A stretch of 64,000 nucleotides of DNA from Armigeres subalbatus (GCF_024139115.2 NC_085141.1:402717612-402781611), one strand, 5' to 3'. Shown: positions 1 to 12,800, counted from the first letter of the stretch. The notes: generated by a model from the letters alone, not told the origin. Numbers and translations are program-made.

Positions 1-694
1 AAATAAACTTTTCTACCAAATGACTGTTTCAGCTAAATGACCATTCTGGTCAAATGACCTTATTGGCCAGATTACATTTTTAGTCAAATGACCTTTTCGG
101 CCAAATTTGCTTTTCGGTCAAATTACCTAATCTGCCAAATGACCTATTCGGCCAAATGACCTTTTTGGCAAAATGACATTTTCGGCCAAATGTTCTTTTC
201 GGCTAAGTGATCTTTTCAGCCAAATGGCCTATTCAGCCATATGACTCATTTGCCCAAATAACCTTTGCGGCCAAATAACCTATTCAACCAAATGTTGTTT
301 TCGACCAAATGATCTTTTCGTCCAAATTACTTATTCGAAAAAATGACCTATTCGGCCAAATGACCTTTTCGGTCAATTGACCTTAACGGCCAAATATCCT
401 TTTCGGCAAAAGGATCTTTGCGGCCAAATGTTCTATTCGGCCAAATGACCTATTCAGACAATTGACCTTTTCATCCAAATGACCTATTCGGCCAAATGTC
501 ATTTTCGGTCAAATGCCTTTTCAGCCAAATGATCTTTTCGGTCAAATGGCCTAATAATCCAAATGACCTATTCATCCAAATGACCTATTCGGCCAAATGT
601 CCTTTTCGGCCAAATGACCTATTTGACAATATGACCCGTTAGGACAAATGACTTTCAACCAGATGGGTTTTGGCCTAATGGTTTGTTCGGCCGA
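1..694. repeat. 17-bp minisatellite, TTCGGCCAAATGACC type
   Basis: About forty degenerate copies of a 17-bp unit close to CCAAATGACCTTTTCGG run from the left window edge, so the array probably extends further left. Variation is mostly point changes plus a few indels (for example TTCGACC and TTCGTCC). The short frames inside are by-products of the repeat. Units with the same TTCGACC-AAATGTCC core reappear at 59450-59525 and 59790-59892. Confidence 0.9.
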
Positions 695-1355
695 TAGCAA
701 CAGAAATTCGGGATCGGAAGTGGGGCGGAAACGAAATCTGCAAGCAAGCATTAGACTGGAACCCAGCGGGGCGTTGCAGCAGAGGCAGACCCAAAGGCTC
801 ATGGCGGCGAAGCCTCAATAAAGAAATAAAAGAAGTTGACCGAAATCTAACCTGGCAACGACCCTTCCTCATTTGAACAATATAGTTACTTCGAAGAAAA
901 ATTAGAAATCTTCAGAAAAATTAGGTAAAAATAAGTAATCAATCATGAGGATTATATTGTACCGCGTATAACCTATCTCCGCTTATTTTTAATCGCACCA
1001 GGAAATAACATGCCTCCAGAAAGAAAAGCTGCTTTGATATTTTTTAAAAATTGGGCGCCATGTGGTGAATTGTGGCTATGAATGATTTGATAGCACGTGT
1101 TATTTTTACTGCGGATAGATTATACACATCTATGAGAGCCTTGGAAAATGATCACCAAAGTTGTCATTTTGTTGAAAGACACAATAATATGAAAACAAAT
1201 TATGATTACGATTTGATACAAACATCAGAATTATCATTTCTATCTGCTCACATTAAGATGTCAGTATTTGCTACAGTTTTATGAGTGCATGGCTATGACA
1301 TATTATTGTTAATGTTCAAGGATTGAATCTTGCCGCGACCATATATTTCTAAAAC
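695..1355. other. Unclassified AT-rich DNA, no gene seen
   Basis: Short frames only (up to 76 codons, both strands), with no recognisable domain, repeat or splice structure. Confidence 0.6.
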
Positions 1356-1517
1356 TTTATTGTATGGCTTTCTCTGCCTGTTTGAGTCAAAACGATTAGT
1401 TTTGTTTTGCCCGACACTCCGTCTATCACCCTTGAAAAAGGCCAAATAAATAGGTCGAAACGTCGGGCAAAACAAAATTATTCGTATTGAATCAGACTGA
1501 GAAAGCCATACAATAAA
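1356..1517. mobile_element. Foldback MITE (162 bp)
   Basis: The ends are a perfect 17-bp inverted repeat, TTTATTGTATGGCTTTC at 1356-1372 and its complement at 1501-1517. Further inside, a second pair of arms carries TTTTGTTTTGCCCGAC and its complement. This is a non-autonomous DNA-transposon or foldback structure with no coding capacity. No clear target duplication was seen, so the superfamily is undetermined. Confidence 0.75.
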
Positions 1518-4500
1518 TCTTCCAGTCGTAACTCTTTTGTATTATTTTTATATTTAGCTGCTCAACGATAATTATCGGAAAAAATTAGTGAGTTATAAAA
1601 GGGAGACAAAAGTATCCAGGTTACCTCTAGAGAAAAGAGGGATTATTGAAAGATGTGCTGCTATAAACAATTCTCACTTGGTCCGAAAGTTGCCTGATCA
1701 TCAAAACGAAAAGTAGAAACCCCGATAATACGTGAGAATGTTAGGTCATGGGATTCTCAAAACAAAAACATGATTGGACTACTTGGCTCTATTTGCATAT
1801 CTAATCTTGAATAGTCCAATAGTTAGCAATAGTTACTCCATGGTCCATATAAGTTTGACAGCGTACCGTTTCTTTCTATTAATCATACACAATCCCCACC
1901 CAGGAAAAAGCAAACACACATATTGACCTCCGATTTCCCAGCTACCACCTTCCAACTGTCACACATCCCATAAAAGTTATTGTGAATGGCTTTTATGAAC
2001 TGAACTCCGAAGAGCCATCACACGGCACAGAAGAAGAACCGAACAGAAATTTTCTACTGGAATTCAACCGCCAGCGTCGGTCGACGCATCGGACGGACGG
2101 ATGATGCTCGGACGGTCTAGTAGACAGATGGATTGGCTTGTCGCCTGTCACACATGTCCATCGTTTTACCGAGCTTCAACCAACCAACTGACTGACTACG
2201 AGTAAGCTTTGGTGAGGAGATGAAAACGAGATTCCTCCCCGGTCGGACACACCCGCGCCGCCGTTGTCGTCACAGTGACACCGGCTCTGACGAATGGTGA
2301 ATAAATATGGTTATGTAAATTTCAGAAAATAGACTTTGAATTCCCTGTGTCATGCCAAATCAAAGCGTAGAGCTGGGAAAGAAGGATTGAATGATCCACT
2401 TCAAAATGGTTGGCAATTCTGAATGGTGCTTTGTCCGTTGATGGTGGATCACAATACGAAAATGCGGTCAGACATGGTTGTGATTGTAAATTGGGAATGC
2501 TCTTAACAGGGCATGTACTGCAATTTTCGTTACGAGAAAAGATTGGCTCCATTGAATAGCTCAACCTTTCATCTTTCATCTGAAGCTTATAATGGGAATT
2601 ATCGTTTGAGTTAGATAGGCATGAAACGTTATTTAACTATCGCAAGGACCTGTGACGTTGGTCATACAATTGATTCTATTAGTCTTACTAATAACGTTCA
2701 GTATCTCAAATCAATCAATTTAATTACATAGAGATTATTTTAAATCACCGATTCGAATTGTAGAACAGCGTTCTTTTTTTGAAAACGTTTATTTGTCATT
2801 TGTACTTACTAGCTTATTTTGTTATGAAATATTGTTCTTTCAACTGTTACTATATACGCCAGTGATGAAACCGAACAGTTTCAATGATATTGAGGCCCTT
2901 AGTTATTCTCTTACTTGATCAAAGAACAGGCAGCTTGCCGTCTCACAGCAGTAGTGAGCTTCATTCAATGTCTTAACGTTAATTAACTTGTACCAAGAAA
3001 TCAGCTTACGCACCGCTGCTCCTTGAGAAGATTGTCATCTCTAACTAGCTGAAACCGAACAGCTTTCGTTCCCCGAAAACTAGTTCCTAGTGTTTCCTGT
3101 GCGTACCGCAAACGGAGACGTGTTGTAGCTATAATCCTTCGAGATTAAATTTCCCCGGAGAGCACTTCGCCTTTCATTTGGTGAATCTTGGGTGCTGATT
3201 TAAGTGGGGCTTCTTTGACTTCCCACTTGACGCTGTCAAGTGATGTCGAATGCATCTTATCAATTATTAAAATCGTCCTACCGCATCCCGACTGTGCTGC
3301 AGTAATAGCCACAAAGGCAAACAGACGCATGGTTCTTGGTTGGATGATGGTGTTCTCAGCAGAACCGTGCCAAACCGGAAGACGATGATGTGATGAGAAA
3401 TCTTCAACGACTGCGGTAGTTAAGAGTTTGGTTAGGTTTCCACTTTCCAGACAGATTACCGGCGACGCACAGCACTCACAACATCGCACGGAGCAGATAC
3501 TTTTGTCGTATCACATAGTCATCATCGTCAGCATCATCACCCCACCACCTACATCAACAGTGACGACGACAACTATCGAGAAGACGAGCAAATCAACCGA
3601 CGACGAGCAGCTCTCAAGATTCAATCAAGTTAATTAAATAGATTCGTTCATGATTGGTTACAGAGCCCCAGCTCACTGCAATGGCACCACATTTCATGTT
3701 GGGTAGCCAAAGTGGCTCGATTAGTTATTCAAAGGTCTGCACACTGGAAAGCTGATCTGTTAAGTTTCCAATCGAGAATTAATGCCATCTTCCATCTGTG
3801 CCGGTTGCTTTGAATTTGCAACCTAAGAGTAATCATCAGAAATTAAATTACAAATTATGTTGATAATTGACGGAGTTCTCAGTGTTCACACGTGAGGTAC
3901 TTCCTGGTAGTCTAAACTATGTAGTTAGTTTATTACAACTTTATTATGGATAAATGAACCGTTTGTTTGAGAAACTTAGAGGAATCAAAATGAGATTTTT
4001 ACATATTCTGAATCCTCTTTCAAAAATACGTATCCTGAAAAAAAAAACAAAAAAAAAATTTTGTTAAAGAATGTAGGGGTAACGGCTCAAACCTTGGCCC
4101 ATTATGCTACGGTTGAGCACATTTATCGTTATAAATCTTCATATATTGCATTTCCAACCAGAATTATTCCACCAGCCGGCTTGCTAACATTTGGTTTTGA
4201 CGCCAAATAGCAAAAAACGACGATGAGTGTCCGCAATATCTCATTAAAACCAGCGAAAGTCTCGAGAGAAATGGACAAAATGTCGGCATCCTTGTCCCTA
4301 TCAGGTGGATAATTTTTCAGCCCACTTGGGACGAGTGATTGTTGATTTCGAACATACGAGAGATAAAGATGGGTTGCTGTTCATAGTACCAGTCATTTTG
4401 CTTGCGTTGAATAAAGGCAGCATGCAAACAAATAGAGAAAATCAAATCATCTTATTGAGCGTGAATTCTAATTGGTTGCATGTAAAATACTACCACACGG

Positions 4501-6833
4501 ATTGTGAGAGTGCGTTTTTGATTCCTCCAATAGCACGCTTACCAAGGACATGCTAACGAAAATACTATTATATGAATCATTTATTTCCCAAATATTTACC
4601 ATATTTGCAAGTGAAGAAGTTTAGACAAATGAAAACTGTATTAAAAACTGCAATTGCAAAAAGGCTACATGTTCAAGCCCTCATGTTGTGCCTTCAAACA
4701 AATTGCATACGTTAATTATTGGCGGCCGCATAATTTTGAGATTTACTGCTAGTTGAAACCATGGCAGCTGTGTAGCTCTCGCTCTCGCGATACTCTCAAA
4801 GAAACTTTTTTCCAAAACGTAAACAATGCTTTAGGTGGGGATGATGCATAACGCACTACTGAAGAAAGCCAATTGTAAAACTTATTCTAGGCAATTTCTT
4901 GCTTTGTACTGGGCATAAACAGTTATAACTGTGCCAACTACCTGATATTATTACACAATTATTCATAAATACAATTATTGGATGCTTGTTTTTAACTCTG
5001 CCTGCATTGAAGTTTCATGATTGGTACGTGCGTTTGATTCCACTCCTCTCTATATCGATCAGCTGTTGTGAATCCTCTCAAAACTCTCACGTGTTTCGAC
5101 TTCCCGAGTTGAAAGAATACTTTTTCGGTATCATTTTACAGATCAAAATACTTTTTGCAAGCAATAATCATTGTCAAGTAATTTGACTTGAAATTATTCA
5201 CATGAAATGACGTTGAAAGTTTATCTAATGAAACATACGATCCATTGCATTGTATCGTTTCGTTATTAAATGAGAAAATGTTTGTAGGATTCGTGCGAAA
5301 GATGATAAAACTAAATATTTTTACACTAATTGAATAATTTATTTCCAAAATTATGAAGAAAATGGTGTATCGAACCACGAAAGGTTGATGCTTGAATCGC
5401 TTTTGCTTGAATCGTGTTTGGAACCCGTAAGGTAGGCAATTATTTTTGGTAGGCACACGGCAGGTATTTCCGTCCATCGTCATAGGGTCTAAAACCAACG
5501 AAAGCAACGTACATTTGCTAGAACTCCACTATAGCAGAACGCTTCTCCTGAGCCTACGATTTGGTACGTATGAGTTATACAAAAAAGCGGCTCTTTTATT
5601 GGTTTTCGAGACTATGACGAACAGACGAAAATACCTGCCGTGTCCCTATGTTCTGCGAATGAAAGCGATTATATCGTGATTCGGGAAAAGCATCATGAGG
5701 GCCCATTTACAAACTACATGACGTTTTAGGTTGTGGGAAGGTCTGAGCGTTAAAAGTCCTTAACGCTATAAATTTGAATAACCCAATTTCAATAAATTTC
5801 AGAACCCTACCATACATGAAGCATTACTAGAGGCTTGGTGTGGGTTGAGTTTAGCGTTATGTAATTTGCGAATGAAACTTAACCGCTGAGTGGATTAACC
5901 TGTTTTTACAAAAAATCTTAGCAACCTAATCGCAAGCATCGGATATTCTATCTGCAGCTTTCGGTTATTTTCTCCAGTACGGGTTATTGGTGAGAATGTT
6001 TTGTTTTTTGAGTTTCACCTATACTAACGTAGTGCTACAAATCGAAAGCGCATGCCACCATTTGGCTACGGATGCCCCCAGTATTGTCCAAAAAAGTTTT
6101 GGTTAATTATGTCGCTATACTAATGGAAATTGTGATATAAAAATGATAGCTGACATAGTGTGGTTGTTATCCATTCATCTGATGTGCGAAAGCAGGTATG
6201 TTCATTCAGTTCATTATTGGGCAAAAGAAAAACTCTAGCACAGCCAGCCTACATAAGTCAACGAAACATGGTTGCTAAAAAACCGAGTCAAAGTGATTTT
6301 TCACGCAAGATAATAGCTTTTAATAGTTTCAGAAGTGTATAAATCTAGAGTTATGAAGCAGATATACGTTTGATACACTTTTCTAAAGAAGCAGTGGTTA
6401 ATATCTCCCTACAATTCGGCGTATTATCGCTGAAATATTGATTACCTTGCGTGATGAGCAAATGTTACATCCAGGGCCAACATTACCGCCGGTTACCCTA
6501 TGTAATTTTTTTTTTCGTTTGTTCGATAAACTACATATGTGCACGCACTTTGAAAAGCTATTATGGGGCACTGCTTACAGTTTTCGCACTGGAAATGCCC
6601 CAGGGTGTTGAGTTTTGCCAAAAACTATTGATCTGTACCGAAGAAATCCTAAGATTCGGTGCCAATTTGTTCAAAACAGATTTTTGTTGTTTCTCTGAAT
6701 TGTTTAAAATGAATATATGCAGTTTCTCAAACAAATGATTCAAATGTTTTGTTCTATAGATACTCATCTGTATGAGAAATACGTGTGAAAATGTTGAAAT
6801 CTGGATGAGCACTTACGCATAAGTTAAGGCTCC
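1518..6833. other. Unclassified, mostly single-copy-looking DNA
   Basis: No transposon protein, tRNA or repeat was recognised. GC-richer islands around 1870-2290 and 2930-3640 look like host DNA, and the latter holds overlapping frames of 114 codons (minus) and 66 to 69 codons (plus) with no known domain. None has supportable splice sites, so no gene is called. Confidence 0.5.
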
Positions 6834-6836
6834 CCC

Positions 6837-6995
6837 AAACCTAAGCAATTTGATCGCCGCGACGGTGACAACTAGTCGCCGCGATTCTATCGTTGGGTCG
6901 CTGCAGGCGGTATTCTATTTACGGCGATGGAATCGCTGTCGCCAAGCGATAGAATCGCGTCGCGACTGTCGCGTCGCGTGTGTTTGGGGGAACCT
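6837..6995. mobile_element. MITE with TTA target duplication, PIF/Harbinger-like
   Basis: Terminal inverted repeats AGGCTCCCCCAAAC and AGGTTCCCCCAAAC are flanked by TTA at 6834-6836 and 6996-6998. The 159-bp interior is rich in GTCGCGTCGCG-like motifs and itself folds back. A 3-bp TWA target duplication is typical of PIF/Harbinger; assignment to that superfamily is inference from the duplication only. Confidence 0.8.
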
Positions 6996-7132
6996 TTACA
7001 TGAGAAAGATGTATTCTATCAATAGTTAATGCTCTGTTCTGCTTATATGTATGCAATCAAAAGTTGCATACAAGAAATAAAACGGAGATAGTAATGTAGA
7101 CAGAAGTGTTAATATGTACACAAATCGTACGC

Positions 7133-7552
7133 CTAAGAAGATGACTCGTCAACTTTTATAGTTCCTTATGAACAAAAATTCAAATAATTTAGAAAATCAT
7201 CTCAAACTGAATACGACATGCAATGAAAAGAATAATCAATAGAGACAAAATGATGCCATATGAGTAAATGGGAAGGGAATGTATATCGTCCCAGATGCCA
7301 ATGTAAAATCAGTTTCAAATCGTGATCAAAAGTGAAATATACTATCTCTCCAAATCGTAAATCAAGTGTTCTAATTCGAAGCCGTGACTCTGTAGCCGTG
7401 AACCGTTGCCGGTAGTAGTAAACCGTTGCCAGTACCAGTGATTCCTAGCCAGTTCGGGACGAAAAGTAGTGCGAAAGGTGATACGCGAAATTAAGCCTTA
7501 ACGACCCGGGACCTAAAACTTTCATCGTTGAAAATTAGGTCGACGCGAAAAC
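7133..7552 (+). repeat. 5' LTR of BEL-1 (420 bp)
   Basis: Starts CTAAGAAGATGACTCG and ends GTCGACGCGAAAAC, matching 13043-13384. It holds about 57 bp absent from the 3' copy, around 7452-7508, plus a tandem GTTGCC-GTA duplication. The TTTGGCGCTGTAGACAGG directly downstream is the likely primer-binding-site region. Confidence 0.85.
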
Positions 7553-7881
7553 TTTGGCGCTGTAGACAGGATGCCTTCGACATTCACCATGGAGCAGCTA
7601 GTGCTGCGACGCTCCGCAGTGGAAGGAAAGTTGAAGCGGTCCACGACACGAGTGAGCAAGCTCAAAACGGTCACAGTTTACATCAACGAACTCAACGCTG
7701 AGCTCGATAACTTGCATCTCCTTTGGTGACTTTCGAGACCTGCAGACTCTTTATTCTCGGCCTCTGTGAGGACGCCGAGGCCATCGAAACCCACCTGGAT
7801 TCTGAAGCCGAGCTCGTAAGGCGGTATATCTCGCTAGAATCCACCGTCACGCAGTTTATACCAGTGACCGCGAAACTCCTG

Positions 7882-8879
7882 AGCATGAGCATGAGCATGA
7901 GCATTATGACCGCACAATTCGTAGTTGCTACTCCGTGATTGACTAGAACTTGCGAAATTGTACAGAGAACACAATAAATGGGGCTTGGGACTAGCTACCC
8001 ATTCTCAATGTACACGTTTCGGGAGCTCAAATATCTAAAGTCAATAACGGCGCCGGCCACGTCCTTACGGTCCGACTCCGTTGCTACTAGAGACCGAGAA
8101 CACCTCTGCATCTCCACGATTGTCTTGGGATAGGCTATCGTTTTAGTTACAAAGGATAATTTATCTGGATTCACTTTGGTAAGTGATGCGATCTATGGGA
8201 TGGGAAATAACACTCTCGCTGTCTGAAGCTTTCACTTTCTGATTTATTCACTCACCCACGACGACCGGCCGATTGTTTTGCCTTCCGCACAAAGCAAAAC
8301 TAAACTTCGACGACCGGCCGATCCGCTGACTGGAGAAACACGACCGCATAAGAAACAAACTTTCACTTTTCGATTCATTCACTCACCCGCGCAAATCAGA
8401 GCAAAATTACGGCGACCGGCCGATCGTTTTGCCTTCCGCACAAAGCAAAACTAAACTTCGACGACCGGCCGATCCGCTTACTGGAGAAACACGACCGGAT
8501 AAGAAACAAACTTTCACTTTCTGATTTATTTACTCACCCGCACAAAGCAAAACTAAACTTTGGCGACCGGTCGATCCGCTGACTGGAGAAACACGACCGG
8601 ACAAGAAACAAACTTTCACTTTTTGATTCATTTACTCACCCGCGCAAATCAGAGCAAAATTACGGCGACCGGCCGATCGTTTTGCCTTCCGCACAAAGCA
8701 AAACTAAACTTCGACGACCGGCCGATCCGCTTACTGGAGAAACACGACCGGATAAGAAACAAACTTTCACTTTCTGATTTATTTACTCACCCACACAAAG
8801 CAAAACTAAACTTTGACGACCGGTCGATCCGCTGACTCGAAACAAGAGCCAACACGCACTGAACTAATTAACTTTACTC
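7882..8879 (-). mobile_element. Retroposon with 5' tandem units and hexamer tail, 25-bp TSD (copy 1)
   Basis: It sits in the BEL-1 gag between perfect 25-bp direct repeats at 7857-7881 and 8880-8904. Read on the minus strand it starts with about 600 bp of tandem units, has a unique middle, and ends in a hexamer tail (four GAGCAT on the plus strand). The unique part matches 45259-45971: the shared blocks include TAGTTGCTACTCC, CTTGGGACTAGC, CAATGTACA and CACGCACTGAACT. Long target duplications plus a short-repeat tail indicate LINE-mobilised retroposition. No coding frame is present. The family name is unknown to me. Confidence 0.75.
8230..8836. repeat. Tandem units of 101, 131 and 150 bp
   Basis: Blocks starting near 8231, 8362, 8512, 8613 and 8764 each begin TTTCACTTTYTGATT and include CGACCGGCCGATC and AAGCAAAACTAAACTT. 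The 150- and 101-bp units alternate, giving a 251-bp higher-order period. Tandem promoter units at the 5' end of a retroposon are known for several LINE 5' UTRs; whether these drive transcription is inference. Confidence 0.85.
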
Positions 8880-8893
8880 TATACCAGTGACCG

Positions 8894-8950
8894 CGAAACT
8901 CCTGGCGATTATCCCGAGACAATCTGCCAGGATAATCGCCAGGAGTTTCG
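8894..8950. repeat. Perfect 20-bp hairpin beside the TSD
   Basis: Arms 8894-8913 and 8931-8950 are exact inverted complements separated by 17 bp. The left arm begins inside the right-hand target duplication of the 7882-8879 retroposon. Confidence 0.85.
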
Positions 8951-9115
8951 AATTCGATTACCAGTCCGGAACCGAATGCTACGATAGTTTCCCCCGAGCT
9001 ACACCTTCCGAAGTGAATCTTTAGTCTTCATATTGAACGATTCTGCGAATTTCCGAGCATCGTTATTCCTTCGGTGTGCGGCCTACGCAATCTTCACAAA
9101 ACGGCCAACGACTAA

Positions 9116-9473
9116 GGGATCGTTCAAAAATTACGTCCATCGTTTTTTGGGATTTTCAACCCCCCTCCCCCCCTCCTGTCACAAACTGTCACAAATAATT
9201 GACCAACCCTTCCCCCTGTACGTACATGTCTCATTTATATTTTAGCGATTACTGTGGTTTATCTTTTTCGTACACTATTTTCACATTAACATAGTGAGTT
9301 ATGTCCCTTACTAACAGTTTGAATGTTTTTAAAATGCAAGTTGTTTCTAAAATGCTTTCAGTATTGGACGGACGTCACATAAGACGAACCCCCTCCTCCC
9401 CTGTCACAAACTGTCACAAAACTCTGACCCCCCTCCCCCCCTCAAACCTTGGACGTAATTTTTGAACGGCCCC
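9116..9473. mobile_element. MITE, TAA target duplication, GGGGCCGTTC ends
   Basis: Inverted ends GGGATCGTTCAAAAATTACG and GGGGCCGTTCAAAAATTACG, flanked by TAA at 9113-9115 and 9474-9476, interrupt the BEL-1 gag. The interior carries C-rich runs (CCCCCCTCCCCCCCTC) near both ends. Related elements occur at 24898-25063, 49756-49920 and, truncated, 59893-60004. The 3-bp TWA duplication suggests PIF/Harbinger. Confidence 0.8.
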
Positions 9474-9850
9474 TAAGCTCCTGGCTAAGGTAGATTCTGA
9501 AACCCGACAGCAGTGGTCGGATAAGATCGCTTCAAAGCAGACGCCTCCTAAGCCGGAGGAATTTCTGAAGTTTCTGAAGCAACGAACCTATTCGTTGGAA
9601 ACGGCTCAAACTCCGACCTCAAAGCCAACACGAAAGCATTCCGCTAAGCCGCAACCGCGGAGCTCAAGCTTCGTCAGCTTGTTGTACTATTGCAAACGTT
9701 TCAGAGAAATCCCGGTTGCTGAACGGATCCATTTGGTCAACCAGCTAGGCCTTTGCAAAAATTGCCTCTGTGCATCCCACGGCAAAAACTCCTGCACTGC
9801 TGGAGACTGCCGTAAGTGCAAGAAATGACATCACACTCTTCTCCATGTAA

Positions 9851-12800
9851 GACCGCCGCTAGGATCTATCACGCCACAGGGCAGTCAGCTCTCATTTTCA
9901 GTTACCAGTCAACTCTCGTACATTATTTTACCTTTGTGTTTCTTGCCAACGTCGTCGTCATTCTTGTCGACGCAAATGATCAACAAGTCACCGCCCGTGC
10001 TCTACTACACTCTGCGTCGCAAGCAAACTTCATCACGACAAATCTCTTGAAGAAGCTGGGGTTGAAGCCACAAAGGAATTTCCGGACTGATGACCAAGAT
10101 CACCGAAGCCGTCCTGAAGGTGAACCTGAAATTACGAATTTCCGAATATAACATCGGAATCGGCTGTGCGGTACTATCAAAGATTTCGGATCCTATTCCG
10201 CACCAATTCGCCGACATTTCGGACTGGGCGCTACATCCTGGCAGACCGTTGGCGGACGAAAGGTTCAACATCCCTGACGATATTGACATGCTGATTGGAG
10301 CCAGCGTGTTCTACGACCTGCTTCGTGCCGAACGCGTATTACTGGGACCCAATAAGCCGATCATACAAGAGACCGCCCTATTCATTGAGTCGACAATTTC
10401 AATCAGAAGGCTTCAATGTGCTTTGTGTCCAGCATCGACTCTGCAGAACAGTCAAAACAAGCAAATTGCAAAATTCTGGGAGATGGAAGATTTTGAACCA
10501 AGCAAACACCTGACGAAGAAGGAGAAGTTTTGCGAAGAGCATTACAACCAGACTGCAGTCCGTGACGCAACCGGACGCTATATGGTAAGGCTTCCTTTTA
10601 AACAAGATCCAGCGACAATCGGGGATACCGGTTACGCCGTATTGGCGCAATTCACTGCGATGCAACGGCAGTTACAAAAGGATCCGGCAGCCAACCACAT
10701 TTCAAGGATTCCCCCGGATTCAAATCATCTACGGCACACCATGGAGTCGTCAAGGCAGACATCAGCACTACGAAGCTTCGTGTAGTGGTCAACACTGCCC
10801 AAAAGTCATCCAATGGTCATCTGCTGGCAACCGGTCCCATAGTGCAGAACACACTTTACTACCTGCTGATTAACTTCCATTTGCATGCCGTTGTGAATAC
10901 GGGAGATATTGAGAAGATGTTTCTGCAGATACGTGTAACCGAGGACGATAGCAAGCTCATCCGAATGCTATGGCAGGAGGCAGGACAACCGCTGTCAACA
11001 CTGTCACTTTTGAAATGTCTTGTGCTAGCTAGATATGGCTAGCTACCACAAAATTATACCAGCTACACAAGCAACACCTCTTGTTTCTCAGTGAGTTATA
11101 ACAACTGTGGTGTGACTTACTAAAGAATTGACTTATGCACAACGCGTCGTATCTGGAACTTCTTTGTGACACAAAAAGCGCAAGAGGTGGAGCCTATTGG
11201 CAACATCTTGCGGCTATAATGAAAATAAAAACACAAAAACCAACCGGGAATCTAACTATGGACCTTGCGATTTTCAACCTTCTACTATAATCATCACACC
11301 AATCATTCTATTTGGAGATTCTGCTACAAGAGCACTACATAAACAACAAAGTCATTTGTAACTTCATTGTACCTTACATAGAACATGCAGGGGACTGTCA
11401 AAAATAAAATACTGCTAAGCTGAGCTCAAAGTGTTCTGCAATATATTAGAAACATTGTCGTAACAGCAATGAACCGAAGTGTTATTAATTCTGCACCTTA
11501 TCTGTTTTGTTTCTGATATGAAACACATCAAATTTTAAACCAGTCAGATGGGTAGAATACTGCGACGCCACTTCAACGGAAATGAAACATTGTGATTTTC
11601 TGAAACTGGGAAGTGGCTTTAATGTGACTCGATGTATAGCCAGTGCCTTCAATGCAATTTATTAGGAAGAAACACCTATTTGAAAGATGTTGCGCGTGCT
11701 GCTTGGGTAGCAGAGGATGAAAGCCATGAGTTTCCGCTAGCAAAGGACAGGGATCGAAGATTTTTACGTCGACGATCTACTATCCGGTGCTGCCACACGC
11801 GAAGAAGCGATCGAAAAGCGTCGTCAACATCCCGCCATGCTGCAACGAGTAGGCTTCGTCATCCGAAAATGGGCCTCCAACGAAAAGGAAGTACTGGCGT
11901 AGATACCTCCAGAGGACCAGGCAGTGAATCCTTTCCACATAGTCGACTGTCAAGACACCATCAAGACTTTTGGCATTTAGTGGCAGTATCGGGAAGATCT
12001 CCTCACCTTTAAGGCAGCGTGCGACTCCATCAAGGGATATTTCACAAAACGTGAGGTACTCTCAACTATTGCCAAAATTTGCGACCCCCTTCGACTAATT
12101 GGTCTTGTAGTCGTCATAACAAAAAAGCTGATGCAGGAACTGTGGAAGATCAAAGTCGATTGGTCGGAGCCGTTGCCGAAACAGTTTAACTACCGGTGGC
12201 GAACGTATTTAATGCACCTTCAAGACGTCTGGTGGATCAGGATACCCCGCCGCTGCATCAGCACCAACGACCCGGTGAAATTGCATCTGCTTTGCTTCTG
12301 TGATGCTCCGCTCGAAGTCTATGGCGTGGCTGTATATCTTATGGCGATCAACGTAAATGGTAACTACAGCTCCCATCCACTCGGTTCGAAGTCTCGGGTG
12401 GCACCAATAAACCGGCCTTCTCTTCCTCGATTGGAATTTTGTTCTGCAGCGTTGTTGGCTGACTGGTGAAGGCGATGAAAAGTTCACTTCGAGTTCCAAT
12501 CCAGCGTATAATAGGATTTAGCGATTCAAGAACAACACTGGAATGGATTGCCGTTGACACCGATCGGTGGAATATATATGTGGCCAACCGAGTAGCAGCA
12601 ATTAACTCCGTCATCCCAACATCGGATTGGAGACATGTACCGACAAAGTTAAACCCAGCCGATCTTCTTACGCACGGAGTAGCTCCATGTGTGTTAGCAA
12701 CGTCCAAACTTCGGTGGCATGGACCCGATTGGATAGTTTTCACTGACACTCTCACCTTTCCGATTACTACAAGCTAATCCGAATGACAGCATGGATAATC

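Larger units (their letters stand above)
7571..9850 (+). pseudogene. BEL-1 gag remnant with zinc knuckle
   Basis: The frame begins with ATG at 7571 (MPSTFTMEQLVLRRS) and continues after a frameshift through 7723-7880. It is then split by the 7882-8879 retroposon and the 9116-9473 MITE. The C-terminal part, 9480-9850, encodes a lysine- and proline-rich linker followed by a zinc knuckle, CKNCLCASHGKNSC, then GDCRKCKK, an in-frame TGA, then HHTLLH. This Cys/His layout ending in HH-LLH is typical of BEL/Pao gag. The TGA most likely arose from an Arg codon. In a live element the product would package the RNA in the cytoplasm. It is non-functional here. Confidence 0.85.

Noticed and set aside
3145..3489. 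114-codon minus-strand frame with Cys-rich start (RCCECC)
   Set aside because: Overlapped by plus-strand frames, no domain and no splice context I could support.
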